Positions 1 through 9,838 of a DNA stretch of 64,000 nt are shown here, piece after piece; the stretch's first letter is position 1, and each line of letters opens with the position of its first letter. Made by a program: the position numbers and the translations under genes. The notes under the pieces are model-generated. The model worked only from the letters and a program-made list of their open reading frames with translations. It did not search any database and was not told the DNA's origin. Source of the DNA: Schleiferilactobacillus perolens DSM 12744 (lineage in GTDB: Bacteria; Bacillota; Bacilli; Lactobacillales; Lactobacillaceae); assembly GCF_001435585.1 (NCBI RefSeq), contig NZ_AZEC01000004.1:1-64000 (forward strand). Reading direction: 5' to 3'.

Positions 1-65
1 GCTCAGCTTGGTAGAGCACTACGTTAGGGTCGTAGGGGTCGCAGGTTCGAATCCTGTCTTCCCGA
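1..65 (+). tRNA. tRNA-Pro(AGG), 5' end outside window
   Basis: The D arm, anticodon arm, T arm and 3' acceptor strand are present; about nine bases of the 5' acceptor lie before the window. The anticodon stem CTACG/CGTAG closes a seven-base loop with AGG at 26-28, so the tRNA reads CCU/CCC, presumably after A34 is deaminated to inosine. No CCA is encoded. It is almost identical to the tRNA at 172-245; in the shared part they differ at anticodon base 34, base 38, one T-loop base and one acceptor base. Confidence 0.9.
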
Positions 66-91
66 TCCGGACAATTAATTTAATAGAGTAT

Positions 92-163
92 GCGGAAGTA
101 GTTCAGTGGTAGAACATCACCTTGCCATGGTGGGGGTCGCGAGTTCGAATCTCGTCTTCCGCT
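92..163 (+). tRNA. tRNA-Gly(GCC)
   Basis: A full cloverleaf can be drawn: acceptor GCGGAAG/CTTCCGC, D loop with AGTGGTAGAA, anticodon GCC at 124-126 and T loop TTCGAAT. The discriminator base is T and CCA is not encoded. It sits 26 bases after the first tRNA-Pro, in the same orientation, so the three tRNAs are probably one transcript. Confidence 0.95.
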
Positions 164-171
164 TTTTTTAC

Positions 172-245
172 CGGGAAATAGCTCAGCTTGGTAGAGCACT
201 ACGTTCGGGACGTAGGGGTCGCAGGTTCAAATCCTGTTTTCCCGA
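172..245 (+). tRNA. tRNA-Pro(CGG)
   Basis: The acceptor CGGGAAA/TTTCCCG, D arm, anticodon stem CTACG/CGTAG with CGG at 206-208, and T arm GCAGG/CCTGT are all visible. It decodes CCG, a common proline codon in the genes of this window. No CCA is encoded. It is the last gene of the tRNA group. Confidence 0.95.
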
Positions 246-403
246 TCACTAAGAAATAGGAATCAGATCGATTGTCACCCGACATCGGTCTGTTTTTGTA
301 TGTATTGGCAAAATTCTTGATGAGAATCAATCGGAATACTCGACAGCGCCCAGTTCCTTGTTTAGACTAGAGATGGTACGTAAGATTCGATTGGTTTGTC
401 TGA

Positions 404-454
404 TCATTGATGCTTTTCCATGAGAAAGTTGTTTTCTTGGACAAGCATCAATGA
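404..454. repeat. long inverted repeat upstream of clpC
   Basis: TCATTGATGCTT (404-415) and AAGCATCAATGA (443-454) are perfect 12-base complements. The bases between them continue the pairing with one small bulge, so almost all 51 bases form one stem-loop. No T run follows, so it is not a normal terminator. It covers the -35 of the promoter at 437-466, which suggests an operator. Confidence 0.7.
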
Positions 455-466
455 CTGGGGTAAAAT
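437..466 (+). promoter_or_regulatory. candidate promoter P1 of clpC
   Basis: TTGGAC (437-442), an 18-base spacer and TAAAAT (461-466). The -35 lies in the right half of the inverted repeat 404-454. Confidence 0.45.
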
Positions 467-469
467 ACA

Positions 470-486
470 CGTCGAATCAAGTCACA
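470..486 (+). promoter_or_regulatory. degenerate CtsR-like site
   Basis: CGTCGAATCAAGTCACA resembles the direct heptad repeat recognised by CtsR (consensus RGTCAAANANRGTCAAA), with two GTCRAA-like halves at the expected spacing but several mismatches. Its place between two clpC promoters gives the match its weight. This is inference from motif likeness. Confidence 0.3.
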
Positions 487-507
487 GTTGATGACGATGT
501 GCGGGGG

Positions 508-535
508 TTGCATTTTACAGCAGTTTCGGTATAAT
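508..535 (+). promoter_or_regulatory. candidate promoter P2 of clpC
   Basis: TTGCAT (508-513), 16-base spacer, consensus TATAAT (530-535). It would give a leader of about 110 bases. Confidence 0.65.
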
Positions 536-652
536 ATTCCCCACATCATAAAATGATGGTTACATTGCAAACTTCTAATCGTTTCCTAGTCAACCAGGCC
601 CAATTGCCTTTGACCAGAAACGCTTTGCGACTACGAAAGGAGCGAAAGCCCT

Positions 653-3154
653 TTGGATAACTTATTTACGAACAGCTCCCGTAACGTGTTGGCATTAGCC
701 CAACAGCAAGCGCGCTACTTCCATCACCATGCCGTCGGGACAGAGCACTTGTTGCTCGCGTTGGTCCTGGAAACGGATGGGGTGGCCGGCAAGACTCTGC
801 GGCAACTGACGATTTCGCCAGATGACGTGAAAGAAGAGATCGAGCGCTTCACTGGTTTCGGAGCGACTTCTGCTTCTGACCAACCCGATGAAACAAGTTA
901 TTTACCCTATTCACCGAAGGCTAAACAGATCCTGTCCTATGCCGGTGATGAAGCCAAGCGCTTAGGTGCCAGCAAGATCGGTACAGAGCACATGTTATTG
1001 GGTATTTTACACGAAGACGATATTTTGGCAGCCCGAATCTTGACTAACCTGGGATTAAGTCTTTCTAAGACCCGCCAAGTATTATTGAAGAAGATGGGTG
1101 TTCGGGACACTGGCAAGCAGCGGCCCATGGATCGGCGCGGGGCCAGTGGCAGTGCGCCGCAAGGCACCCCGACATTGGATGGGTTGGCTCGTGATTTGAC
1201 CCAATTAGCCCGGGAAAACGGGATGGATCCAGTGGTCGGTCGTGAAAAAGAAGTCCGGCGGGTGATTCAAATCCTTTCTCGGCGGACAAAGAACAACCCG
1301 GTCTTGGTCGGTGAGCCAGGGGTTGGTAAAACCGCCATTGCGGAAGGCCTGGCCCAACGCATCATTGAGGGCAAAGTACCGGAAGACATGACCAACAAGC
1401 GGCTGATGATGTTGGACATGGGTTCCCTGGTCGCTGGTACGAAATACCGGGGCGAGTTTGAAGATCGGTTAAAGAAAGTGATTGATGAAATCTATCGTGA
1501 CGGTAATGTGATTCTCTTCATTGATGAATTGCATACCTTGATTGGGGCCGGTGGTGCAGAAGGCGCCATTGACGCCAGCAACATCTTGAAGCCAGCTTTG
1601 GCTCGGGGTGAGCTGCAACTGATCGGGGCCACCACGCTGGATGAATATCAAAAGTATATTGAGAAGGATTCCGCGTTGGAACGGCGGTTTGCGACCGTGC
1701 AAATCGATGAGCCGACTCCAGAGGAAACCGAACAGATCCTGAAGGGTTTGCGGCCCCGCTATGAGCAGCATCACGGTATTTCAATCAGTGATGAAGCTTT
1801 GCACGAAGCTGTGGTCCTCTCTGATCGCTACATTACGAACCGCTTCCTGCCTGATAAAGCGATTGATTTGATGGATGAATCGGCCGCTAAGGTACGCTTG
1901 GATTCTGCTGACAAGAAGTCCCCGGAAGACAAATTGCAGGATCAGATCCGAGATTTGATCAGTAAGAAAGAAGCAGCGATTGAGAATCAAGATTTCGAAA
2001 CTGCGGCCAACTACCGTGAGCAAGAAATGGGTTTGAAGTCGAAGCTGGAAGTCACCGCAGCCCAAGATGATACTTCAGGTCTTCGTACGGATATCAAAGT
2101 GACCGGCGAAGATGTTGCCCAAGTGGTTTCCGAATGGACGGGCGTACCGTTGACTCAGTTGCAAAAGAGCGAGAGTGAACGTCTGGTCAATCTGGAGAGT
2201 GTGCTGCATAAACGGGTGGTTGGTCAAGATGAGGCCGTCTCAGCGGTTTCTCGGGCCATTCGCCGGGCCCGCAGCGGCTTGAAGGATCCGAATCGGCCGA
2301 TTGGTTCGTTCATGTTCCTGGGTCCCACCGGGGTTGGGAAGACTGAATTAGCCAAGGCCCTGGCCGAAGCAATGTTTGGTTCCGAGGACAACCTGATTCG
2401 GGTCGATATGTCTGAGTACCAGGAACAATACACCACTTCTCGGTTGATTGGTTCACCGCCAGGTTACGTCGGGTACGACGAAGGCGGTCAGTTAACGGAG
2501 AAAGTCCGCAACAAGCCGTATTCTGTGGTCCTCTTTGATGAAGTCGAAAAAGCCCATCCCGATGTCTTCAATATTCTATTGCAGGTATTGGATGACGGCT
2601 ACTTGACCGATTCCAAGGGTCGCCGGGTCGATTTCCGCAACACAATCTTGATTATGACTTCTAACTTGGGAGCCACCGCTGTCCGTGACGATAAAGCGGT
2701 CGGCTTCGGTGTCCAAGATAAGGGCCAGAGTTACGATTCAATGCGTGAAAAGGTGATGGCGGCACTGAAGCAATTCTTCCGGCCAGAGTTCATTAACCGG
2801 ATCGATGAGGTCGTGGTTTTCCATGCATTAGACAAGGAACAACTGCGGGAAATCGTGAAGATTATGGCCAAGCAAGTATTGCAACGGCTGGCTGAACAGG
2901 ACGTGCAAGTGAAGATGACGACTGCAGCGCTGGATGTGGTGGCCGCGAAGGGCTTTGACCCTGATTATGGGGCCCGCCCGATCCGTCGCGCACTGCAGCG
3001 GCAAGTGGAAGATGCGGTGAGTGAAATGATTCTGAACGGTGATATCAAGGCCGGTGATCACATTACCATCGGTGCTCGCAAAGGCAAGATCACTGTAAAC
3101 GTCAAGCACCCGCACACCAAGTCCACACCACCCAAGGAAACCGTTAAAGCTTAA
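653..3154 (+). CDS. clpC: ATP-dependent Clp protease ATPase subunit ClpC
   Basis: Cytosolic AAA+ unfoldase that feeds proteins to ClpP, usually with adaptors such as MecA. The order is typical: Clp N repeats (about 1-145), first AAA module with Walker A GEPGVGKT near residue 220 and FIDELH near 287, a UVR-like coiled segment around 446 ([12 protein letters not shown]), and a second AAA module with GPTGVGKTE near 557. The length of 833 aa is normal. The TTG start at 653 is chosen because AAAGGAG lies 10 bases upstream. It is followed by its own terminator, so it appears to be a single-gene unit. No ctsR or mcsAB genes accompany it. Confidence 0.96.
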   Translation: MDNLFTNSSRNVLALAQQQARYFHHHAVGTEHLLLALVLETDGVAGKTLRQLTISPDDVKEEIERFTGFGATSASDQPDETSYLPYSPKAKQILSYAGDEAKRLGASKIGTEHMLLGILHEDDILAARILTNLGLSLSKTRQVLLKKMGVRDTGKQRPMDRRGASGSAPQGTPTLDGLARDLTQLARENGMDPVVGREKEVRRVIQILSRRTKNNPVLVGEPGVGKTAIAEGLAQRIIEGKVPEDMTNKRLMMLDMGSLVAGTKYRGEFEDRLKKVIDEIYRDGNVILFIDELHTLIGAGGAEGAIDASNILKPALARGELQLIGATTLDEYQKYIEKDSALERRFATVQIDEPTPEETEQILKGLRPRYEQHHGISISDEALHEAVVLSDRYITNRFLPDKAIDLMDESAAKVRLDSADKKSPEDKLQDQIRDLISKKEAAIENQDFETAANYREQEMGLKSKLEVTAAQDDTSGLRTDIKVTGEDVAQVVSEWTGVPLTQLQKSESERLVNLESVLHKRVVGQDEAVSAVSRAIRRARSGLKDPNRPIGSFMFLGPTGVGKTELAKALAEAMFGSEDNLIRVDMSEYQEQYTTSRLIGSPPGYVGYDEGGQLTEKVRNKPYSVVLFDEVEKAHPDVFNILLQVLDDGYLTDSKGRRVDFRNTILIMTSNLGATAVRDDKAVGFGVQDKGQSYDSMREKVMAALKQFFRPEFINRIDEVVVFHALDKEQLREIVKIMAKQVLQRLAEQDVQVKMTTAALDVVAAKGFDPDYGARPIRRALQRQVEDAVSEMILNGDIKAGDHITIGARKGKITVNVKHPHTKSTPPKETVKA

Positions 3155-3164
3155 TAATTGAAAG

Positions 3165-3211
3165 AAGCGGAGCAGTAAAGCGGATAATACGCGCTTGCTG
3201 CTCCGCTTTTT
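3165..3211 (+). terminator. terminator of clpC
   Basis: GCGGAGCAG pairs with CTGCTCCGC across a 22-base loop, followed by TTTTT. Confidence 0.85.
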
Positions 3212-3239
3212 GGATACTCTGGTCTGACGCGACCATGCC

Positions 3240-3248
3240 TGCTACAAT
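3240..3248 (+). promoter_or_regulatory. extended -10 promoter of the U32 pair
   Basis: TGCTACAAT gives an extended -10 with TACAAT at 3243-3248. No clear -35 at 17 bases; about 35 bases remain before the GTG start. Confidence 0.5.
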
Positions 3249-3283
3249 AAGAACATTGCAACAGAAACGAGAGGATGGCATAC

Positions 3284-4207
3284 GTGGCAGAGATAATTGC
3301 GACCGTAGAATCAATGGAACAAGCCGAGATGGTAATGAAAGCTGGGGCAGATTGGATATACGCCGGCGAAGACGAATTTGGGCTGCGCCTGCCCCATAGT
3401 TTTGACCGGGATGAATTAACCGATCTAATACAGGCTGTTCATGCCCAGGGAAAGAAAATTGTCGTGGCCGTCAACGCCATTTTCCACAATGACCGTATCG
3501 TGAAAGTCGCGGACTACTTACAGTTTTTGACAGATCTGCAGGTGGACATGGTCAGTATCGGCGATCCTGGCGCCATTCACTTGCTGCAGCAGAATCATTT
3601 TCCATTGCCATACTTATATGATGGGGCCGACTTGGTGACCAGTGCTCGGCAGATCAATTTTTGGGCCAATCACGGTGCCGTGGCGGCTCAAGTGGCAGCA
3701 GAAGTGCCCTATGGTGAATTAAAATCGCTGCAGCAGCACGTCCAGGTGCCGATTAGTTACTTAGTCTATGGCGCCAGTGCGATCCACCAATCCGGCCGGC
3801 CGTTACTGGATAATTACTTCTCCTTTGTGCAAAAGCACCAAGAACGCACCGACCGTCAGCGGGGGCTGTTCATTTCTGCGCCGCATAAACCGGACACCCA
3901 CTATTCCATCTATGAGGACCGCAATGGGACCCACGTTTTTGCCACCAATGATGTGAATCTGATGCCGGAATTGACGAAAGTCCATGAGCTGGGCATTCAG
4001 TACTGGAAGATGGACGGGCTGTTTGTCCACGGCCAGCAATTTGCCCAGATTGTTGCTGCCTTCGCCCATGCCCGGGATGCGCTGGCCAAGGGCACCTGGA
4101 CTGCCGAGCTGGCGGCGGATGGTCAAAGAATCGTCACTGACAATACCCCGGTGAATCGAGAAACAGATACGGGCTTCTTCGATATTGATCCAGAAAGTGT
4201 GAAATAA
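3284..4207 (+). CDS. trhP1: peptidase U32 family protein, TrhP1 (YrrN) type
   Basis: This is the short member (307 aa) of a U32 pair. B. subtilis YrrN/YrrO (TrhP1/TrhP2) and E. coli TrhP are needed for 5-hydroxylation of U34 in certain tRNAs; older annotations call them collagenase-like peptidases. The sequence has the N-terminal TIM-barrel-like start (EIIATVESMEQAEMVMKAGA) but lacks the Cys-rich U32 signature, as is usual for the short partner. GTG at 3284 is preferred over ATG at 3275 because the GAGAGGA site runs into the ATG but lies 8 bases from the GTG. The stop is immediately followed by the next start, so the two are translated as a pair. Confidence 0.85.
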   Translation: MAEIIATVESMEQAEMVMKAGADWIYAGEDEFGLRLPHSFDRDELTDLIQAVHAQGKKIVVAVNAIFHNDRIVKVADYLQFLTDLQVDMVSIGDPGAIHLLQQNHFPLPYLYDGADLVTSARQINFWANHGAVAAQVAAEVPYGELKSLQQHVQVPISYLVYGASAIHQSGRPLLDNYFSFVQKHQERTDRQRGLFISAPHKPDTHYSIYEDRNGTHVFATNDVNLMPELTKVHELGIQYWKMDGLFVHGQQFAQIVAAFAHARDALAKGTWTAELAADGQRIVTDNTPVNRETDTGFFDIDPESVK

Positions 4208-5482
4208 ATGGAACGAACATTGAAACGACCAGAAGTACTGGCCCCAGCCGGTACATTAGAAAAATTGAAAGTGGCCATTGATTATGGGGCGGATGCCGTG
4301 TATATCGGCGGCGATGCCTATGGTTTGCGGACCCGGGCCGGCAACTTCTCCTTTGATCAGATGAAGACCGGGGTCGAATATGCCCATGCCCGCCATGCCA
4401 AGGTTTATGTGGCGGCGAATATTGTGGCTCACGAACAGGATCTGCCTGGGGCCGAAGACTTTTTCAGGAATGTCCAGGCGCAAGGCGTGGATGCCGTGAT
4501 CGTGTCTGATCCGGCGCTGATCGAGACCTGTATTCTGTCCGCTCCTGGTTTACCCGTGCATTTGTCCACTCAGGCATCTTCTTGTAATTGGGAGACCCTG
4601 AACTTCTGGCAGGATGAAGGGCTGGAACGGGTGGTTTTGGCCCGGGAGGTCGGGATTGAGGAAATTCGCGAAATGCGGAAGCACACCGACATCCAAATCG
4701 AGGCTTTTATCCATGGGGCGATGTGTATCGGCTATTCCGGCCGGTGTGTGCTGTCTAACCACATGGGACTGCGAGATGCCAATCGGGGCGGCTGTGCGCA
4801 AAACTGTCGCTGGAAGTACGATCTCTTCGATCTGCCCCAATTGGGGGATAAGCAGTCCCTGTTGGGGACCGACGACAACGGCAAGCCCGAAGCGTTCTCC
4901 ATGAGTGCGGTGGACATGGCCATGATCGAACACATTCCTGATCTAATTGACGCTGGTGTCGACAGTTTGAAAATTGAGGGTCGAATGAAGACTGTGCATT
5001 ATGTGTCCACGGTGGCTAATGTCTATTCCGCCGCAGTGGATGCTTATATGCGCGATCCGGAACACTACCAGACTGATCCGGCCTGGGTGGATGAATTGTG
5101 GAAAGTCGCTCAGCGCGGCATGTCCACTGGCTTCTATTACGACACCCCCGATGAACAGGATGAACTGTTGGGTGAGCAGCGCAAGCGGCCCAGTTACGCC
5201 TTTATCGGCGAAGTAGAGCACTACGATGCCGCCACGCAGACCGTGACGGTGCAGCAACGGAACAACTTCGGTGTGGGTGACCACATTGAATTCTACGGAC
5301 CAGGGTTTACCCATTACGCCATGACGGTCGAAGATTTGCATGACGAAGACGGTGAGGCCATTGACCGTGCGCCCCATGCGATGCAGATCGTCACATTCCA
5401 TTGCCCGCACCGCGTGGCTCCTGGTGACTTTCTGCGCGGATTGAAGGTGCGGCGTCACACCCGTACTCATGTGCAGGCGTAG
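4208..5482 (+). CDS. trhP2: peptidase U32 family protein, TrhP2 (YrrO) type
   Basis: The long partner, 424 aa, shows the U32 signature: EAFIHGAMCIGYSGRC from about residue 165 and GGCAQNC around 193-199. The conserved cysteines may hold a cofactor. A C-terminal beta-barrel-like part follows (about 330-424). With its upstream partner it is expected to hydroxylate U34 of tRNAs; the family link is firm, the reaction is known from B. subtilis and E. coli relatives. The ATG follows directly after the TAA of trhP1 with no strong ribosome site of its own, which implies translational coupling. Confidence 0.88.
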   Translation: MERTLKRPEVLAPAGTLEKLKVAIDYGADAVYIGGDAYGLRTRAGNFSFDQMKTGVEYAHARHAKVYVAANIVAHEQDLPGAEDFFRNVQAQGVDAVIVSDPALIETCILSAPGLPVHLSTQASSCNWETLNFWQDEGLERVVLAREVGIEEIREMRKHTDIQIEAFIHGAMCIGYSGRCVLSNHMGLRDANRGGCAQNCRWKYDLFDLPQLGDKQSLLGTDDNGKPEAFSMSAVDMAMIEHIPDLIDAGVDSLKIEGRMKTVHYVSTVANVYSAAVDAYMRDPEHYQTDPAWVDELWKVAQRGMSTGFYYDTPDEQDELLGEQRKRPSYAFIGEVEHYDAATQTVTVQQRNNFGVGDHIEFYGPGFTHYAMTVEDLHDEDGEAIDRAPHAMQIVTFHCPHRVAPGDFLRGLKVRRHTRTHVQA

Positions 5483-5484
5483 TC

Positions 5485-5925
5485 ATGGTGCAGATTCAAG
5501 TTCTACACCGCCTGACACCGGCCGAACTCAAACGGCTGGGACAAATCTGGTTAGCCGGTAACCAGGAAGCGCATGGTTTTATTCCCACCGAGTATTGGGA
5601 AAAGAACCAGGCGGCGTTATTGGCGGCACTCCCGGATGCCGAAGTGACCGTGGCCCTGGATGCGGCTGGCCAAATCATCGGGTTTGCCGGGATGCAGGGC
5701 GACTTTCTGGCGGGCATCTTTGTGGCGCGTCAGGCCCGACAGCAAGGCGTCGGCACGCAGCTCATGCATCATTTGCAACAGCACCACCACCGCATCACGC
5801 TGCAGGTGTATGTCAAAAATCAGGCGGCGGCTCGATTCTACACAGCGCTCGGCTTCACGACGCTGGCCCAGGGTACCGATGCAGACACTGGGGAAGCAGA
5901 AGCCACCATGCAGTGGCATCAGTGA
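5485..5925 (+). CDS. GNAT family N-acetyltransferase
   Basis: A 146-aa single-domain acetyltransferase. The acetyl-CoA binding motif A is visible as IFVARQARQQGVGTQLM (about residues 74-90), followed by the typical VYVKNQAAARFYTALGF motif B, where bulky residues pack near the thiol path. The substrate cannot be told from sequence. The start lies two bases after the trhP2 stop, so it is the third gene of that operon; no terminator was found between it and the rpoB promoter. Confidence 0.85.
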   Translation: MVQIQVLHRLTPAELKRLGQIWLAGNQEAHGFIPTEYWEKNQAALLAALPDAEVTVALDAAGQIIGFAGMQGDFLAGIFVARQARQQGVGTQLMHHLQQHHHRITLQVYVKNQAAARFYTALGFTTLAQGTDADTGEAEATMQWHQ

Positions 5926-5936
5926 AACCCACGGGG

Positions 5937-5964
5937 TTGACTTTTCATTTCCACGTGGTAAACT
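5937..5964 (+). promoter_or_regulatory. rpoB promoter
   Basis: TTGACT (5937-5942), 16-base spacer, TAAACT (5959-5964). It starts a leader of roughly 205 bases ahead of rpoB. Confidence 0.6.
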
Positions 5965-6033
5965 ACTAAAAGTATATGTCTATGAGTCGGAAAAAGCAGG
6001 TTGCGATCTATTGTCCGTAACGTGCAAATAGGT

Positions 6034-6088
6034 GGTCAAAAACAGCACGTACGTTTTCGTACACAGAGCGGTTTTTGACCTTTCTTTT
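6034..6088 (+). ncRNA. structured rpoB leader with terminator-like hairpin
   Basis: GGTCAAAAAC (6034-6043) pairs perfectly with GTTTTTGACC (6071-6080). An inner hairpin GTACG/CGTAC sits in the loop, and TTTCTTTT follows. It lies inside the rpoB leader downstream of the promoter, so it could attenuate rpoB-rpoC transcription. Lactobacillales carry a conserved RNA element called Lacto-rpoB at this place; the position fits but I cannot test the covariance model. Confidence 0.5.
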
Positions 6089-6178
6089 GCCCAAAATTCG
6101 GAAAAAGACGCATTCTTAATAAAATCTTAACATTTTGTCGCTGCCGACTCCGGTCAACACTTATGAGGGGTGAATCAT

Positions 6179-9100
6179 TTGTCAGGTCATTTAGTGAAAT
6201 ATGGTAAACACCGCACCCGCAGAAGTTATGCACGGATCAAAGAAGTGCTGGATCTGCCGAACCTGATCGAAATTCAAACGAATTCGTATCAATGGTTCTT
6301 GGACGAAGGCTTGAAGGATATGTTCGATGACATTATGCCCATCGACGACTTCCAAGGCAAACTATCTTTGGAATATCAAGGATACAAGCTGCTGGAGCCT
6401 AAGTACACGGTAGAAGAAGCACGCGCACATGATTCGAACTACTCTGCACCGCTGCACGTCACTTTACGGCTCACCAACCATGACACTGGGGAAATCAAAT
6501 CCCAGGATGTCTTCTTTGGTGACTTCCCGTTAATGACTGATCAGGGGACGTTTATCATCAACGGGGCAGAACGAGTTATCGTTTCCCAGTTGGTTCGTTC
6601 TCCCGGTGTTTATTTCAATTCACAAGTCGATAAGAACTCCCGGACAACTTGGGGCACCACGGTGATCCCCAACCGGGGCGCTTGGTTGGAATATGAAACA
6701 GACGCCAAAGATATTTCTTACGTCCGGATCGACCGGACCCGTAAGCTGCCCATCACCGTATTGTTACGGGCGTTGGGTTATGGTTCTGACTCCGACATCA
6801 TCGACATCCTGGGCGATTCTGAATCCTTGATGCTGACGCTGGAAAAAGATATCCATAAAAACACAGAAGACACCCGGGTTGACGAAGCCTTGAAGGATGT
6901 TTATGAACGGTTACGGCCAGGCGAACCGAAGACGGTTGATAGTTCTCGCTCCTTGCTGTATGCGCGGTTCTTTGATCCCAAGCGCTACGATACTGCGCCC
7001 GTGGGTCGGTATAAATTTAATAAGAAGCTGAACCTGAAGACGCGCTTGTTGGACCAAACATTGGCGGAAACACTGGCTGATCCGGATACCGGTGAAGTCA
7101 TTGCCAATAAAGGCGACGTCGTGGATCGGCACGTGATGCAAAAGTTAGCACCGTACTTGGATCGTGACGACTTCAAGACCGTCACTTACACCCCGGCAGA
7201 AGATGCCGTGGTGCCTGATCCCATGACGCTGCAAATCATCAAGGTGTATTCCAAGGCTGATCCAGAACGGGAAGTTAACATGATCGGTAACGGTCACATT
7301 GATCCCAAGGTGAAGCATGTGACACCGGCTGATGTCTTCGCTTCCGTCAATTACTTCTTGAATTTGCAAGAAGGCATTGGCTCCACCGATGATATCGACC
7401 ACTTGGGCAACCGGCGGATTCGTTCTGTGGGTGAATTACTCCAGAACCAATTCCGGATCGGTTTAGCCCGGATGGAGCGGGTCGTCCGGGAACGGATGTC
7501 AATTCAAGACGCCAATACCGTGACGCCGCAACAATTGATCAACATTCGGCCAGTGGTGGCCTCCATCAAGGAATTCTTCGGTTCTTCGCAGTTGTCCCAG
7601 TTCATGGACCAGAACAACCCGTTAGCCGAATTAACCCACAAGCGCCGTCTTTCTGCCCTTGGACCGGGTGGTTTAACCCGGGACCGGGCCGGTTATGAAG
7701 TGCGGGATGTACACTATACCCATTACGGCCGGATGTGTCCGATTGAAACTCCTGAAGGCCCCAACATTGGCTTGATCAACAACTTAGCCACCTATGCCCG
7801 GGTCAACAAGTACGGCTTCATTGAAAGCCCGTATCGCCGGGTATCTTGGGAAACCCATAAGGTTACCGATAAGATCGATTATTTAACTGCCGACGAAGAA
7901 GATAACTATATCGTGGCGCAGGCCAACTCGGTACTGAACGATGATGGTTCTTTCCGGGATGACACTGTCCTGGCGCGGCATAAAGATGAAAACTTGGAAA
8001 TCAATCCTAAGAACGTCGACTACATGGACGTTTCTCCTAAGCAGGTTGTCTCTGTCGCTTCCGCATGTATTCCTTTCTTGGAAAACGACGACTCCAACCG
8101 GGCCTTGATGGGTGCCAACATGCAGCGGCAGGCTGTTCCTTTGATCAATCCCCACGCACCGTTGATCGGTACTGGGATGGAATATGTGGCAGCCCATGAC
8201 TCTGGGACCGCGATGCTGGCGCAGCATCCTGGGACCGTTGAATATGTGGACGCCAAGGAAATCCGCGTTCGTCGGGATGACGGTGCCTTGGACAAGTACA
8301 AGCTGACCAAGTTCCGCCGGTCTAACGCGGGTAAGAGTTACAACCAACGACCGATCGTACGTAAAGGCGACAAGGTCGACAATAATGAAATCATTGCTGA
8401 TGGGCCAGCTATGGAGAACGGCGAGTTAGCCTTAGGGCAAAATCCGCTGATCGCCTTCATGACTTGGAACATGTACAACTATGAAGATGCGGTTATTCTG
8501 AGTGAACGACTGGTCAAGGATGATGTCTACACTTCCATTCATATTGAAGAATATGAATCTGAAGCGCGGGACACCAAGCTTGGACCGGAAGAAATCACCC
8601 GGGAAATTCCGAACGTCGGTGAAGATGCCTTGAAGGACCTCGATGAATTCGGGATCGTCCGGATCGGTGCTGAAGTGCGGGATGGCGACATTCTAGTTGG
8701 TAAGGTCACACCTAAGGGAATGACCGAACTGTCTGCGGAAGATCGTTTGCTGCACGCTATCTTTGGGGAAAAGGCGCGGGAAGTCCGCGATACTTCTCTG
8801 CGGGTACCTCATGGCGGCGGCGGTATTATCCAAGACGTGAAGATCTTCACCCGGGAGGCCGGCGATGAGCTGTCCCCTGGTGTCAATATGCTGGTCCGGG
8901 TATACATTGCTCAGAAGCGGAAGATTCAAGTCGGCGATAAGATGTCTGGTCGACACGGGAATAAGGGGACTGTTTCCATCGTGGTTCCTGAAGAAGATAT
9001 GCCGTACTTGCCAGATGGCACGCCGGTTGATATTCTCCTGAACCCCATGGGTGTTCCTTCCCGGATGAACATTGGTCAGGTATTGGAATTGCACTTGGGT

Positions 9101-9811
9101 ATGGCCGCCCGCAATTTGGGTATTCATATTGCCACACCAGTCTTCGATGGGGCCCAGGATCAAGATCTTTGGGATACTGTCAAAGAAGCTGGGATGGCCG
9201 AAGATGCCAAGTCATTGTTGTATGATGGCCGCACGGGCGAACCTTTCGATAGCCGCATTTCTGTTGGGGTAATGTATTACCTCAAACTGGCCCACATGGT
9301 CGACGATAAGATCCATGCCCGTTCCATTGGACCGTACTCCTTAGTGACGCAACAACCCCTTGGTGGTAAAGCGCAGTTTGGTGGTCAGCGGTTTGGTGAA
9401 ATGGAAGTTTGGGCGCTGGAAGCATACGGCGCTGCTTACACCCTGCAAGAAATCCTGACATACAAGTCCGATGACGTGGTAGGCCGGGTCAAGACCTATG
9501 AAGCCATCGTGAAGGGCGAACCGATTCCCAAGCCTGGCGTACCGGAATCGTTCCGGGTGCTGGTCAAGGAATTGCAAGCACTGGGCTTGGATATGAAGGT
9601 CCTGGATTCCCACAAGAATGAAATCGAATTGCGGGATATGGACGATGACGACGATGACGTACTGAATGTGGACGCGTTGTCGAAATACGCTGCGGAACAA
9701 GAGGCCAAGAAGGCTCAAGAAGAAGCAACGAAAGCCACGACAGCAGCCACGAATAGTGACAGTGCTCCGGCTAAAGCCAAGAGTACCGACACCAAGACAG
9801 ACGGTCAGTAG
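6179..9811 (+). CDS. rpoB: DNA-directed RNA polymerase beta subunit
   Basis: Core subunit of RNA polymerase, 1210 aa. Clear blocks include the rifampicin pocket ([20 protein letters not shown]), the fork region [14 protein letters not shown] and the C-terminal [19 protein letters not shown] clamp segment. The TTG at 6179 is preferred to the GTG at 6170 because the GAGGGG site overlaps the GTG but is spaced 8 bases from the TTG, and the product then begins [16 protein letters not shown] as in relatives. The last 60 residues are an Asp run followed by a low-complexity Ala/Lys/Thr tail, as in lactobacilli. The gene is cotranscribed with rpoC. Confidence 0.97.
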   Translation: MSGHLVKYGKHRTRRSYARIKEVLDLPNLIEIQTNSYQWFLDEGLKDMFDDIMPIDDFQGKLSLEYQGYKLLEPKYTVEEARAHDSNYSAPLHVTLRLTNHDTGEIKSQDVFFGDFPLMTDQGTFIINGAERVIVSQLVRSPGVYFNSQVDKNSRTTWGTTVIPNRGAWLEYETDAKDISYVRIDRTRKLPITVLLRALGYGSDSDIIDILGDSESLMLTLEKDIHKNTEDTRVDEALKDVYERLRPGEPKTVDSSRSLLYARFFDPKRYDTAPVGRYKFNKKLNLKTRLLDQTLAETLADPDTGEVIANKGDVVDRHVMQKLAPYLDRDDFKTVTYTPAEDAVVPDPMTLQIIKVYSKADPEREVNMIGNGHIDPKVKHVTPADVFASVNYFLNLQEGIGSTDDIDHLGNRRIRSVGELLQNQFRIGLARMERVVRERMSIQDANTVTPQQLINIRPVVASIKEFFGSSQLSQFMDQNNPLAELTHKRRLSALGPGGLTRDRAGYEVRDVHYTHYGRMCPIETPEGPNIGLINNLATYARVNKYGFIESPYRRVSWETHKVTDKIDYLTADEEDNYIVAQANSVLNDDGSFRDDTVLARHKDENLEINPKNVDYMDVSPKQVVSVASACIPFLENDDSNRALMGANMQRQAVPLINPHAPLIGTGMEYVAAHDSGTAMLAQHPGTVEYVDAKEIRVRRDDGALDKYKLTKFRRSNAGKSYNQRPIVRKGDKVDNNEIIADGPAMENGELALGQNPLIAFMTWNMYNYEDAVILSERLVKDDVYTSIHIEEYESEARDTKLGPEEITREIPNVGEDALKDLDEFGIVRIGAEVRDGDILVGKVTPKGMTELSAEDRLLHAIFGEKAREVRDTSLRVPHGGGGIIQDVKIFTREAGDELSPGVNMLVRVYIAQKRKIQVGDKMSGRHGNKGTVSIVVPEEDMPYLPDGTPVDILLNPMGVPSRMNIGQVLELHLGMAARNLGIHIATPVFDGAQDQDLWDTVKEAGMAEDAKSLLYDGRTGEPFDSRISVGVMYYLKLAHMVDDKIHARSIGPYSLVTQQPLGGKAQFGGQRFGEMEVWALEAYGAAYTLQEILTYKSDDVVGRVKTYEAIVKGEPIPKPGVPESFRVLVKELQALGLDMKVLDSHKNEIELRDMDDDDDDVLNVDALSKYAAEQEAKKAQEEATKATTAATNSDSAPAKAKSTDTKTDGQ

Positions 9812-9838
9812 GACGCGCAATAAACAGGAGGTCACGCA

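Larger units (their letters stand above)
246..652 (+). other. tRNA-clpC intergenic region
   Basis: This 407-base gap has no convincing gene. It holds a long inverted repeat (404-454), a promoter overlapping that repeat (437-466), a degenerate CtsR-like site (470-486) and a second promoter (508-535), followed by a leader of about 110 bases before clpC. In many Firmicutes, ctsR lies directly upstream of clpC; here no ctsR is seen. Confidence 0.7.

Noticed and set aside
246-403. T-box or riboswitch after the tRNA genes
   Set aside because: No T-box anchor sequence or known aptamer core is visible.
5983-6021. 12-codon frame in the rpoB leader as a possible leader peptide
   Set aside because: No ribosome site precedes it and the peptide has no run of control codons.
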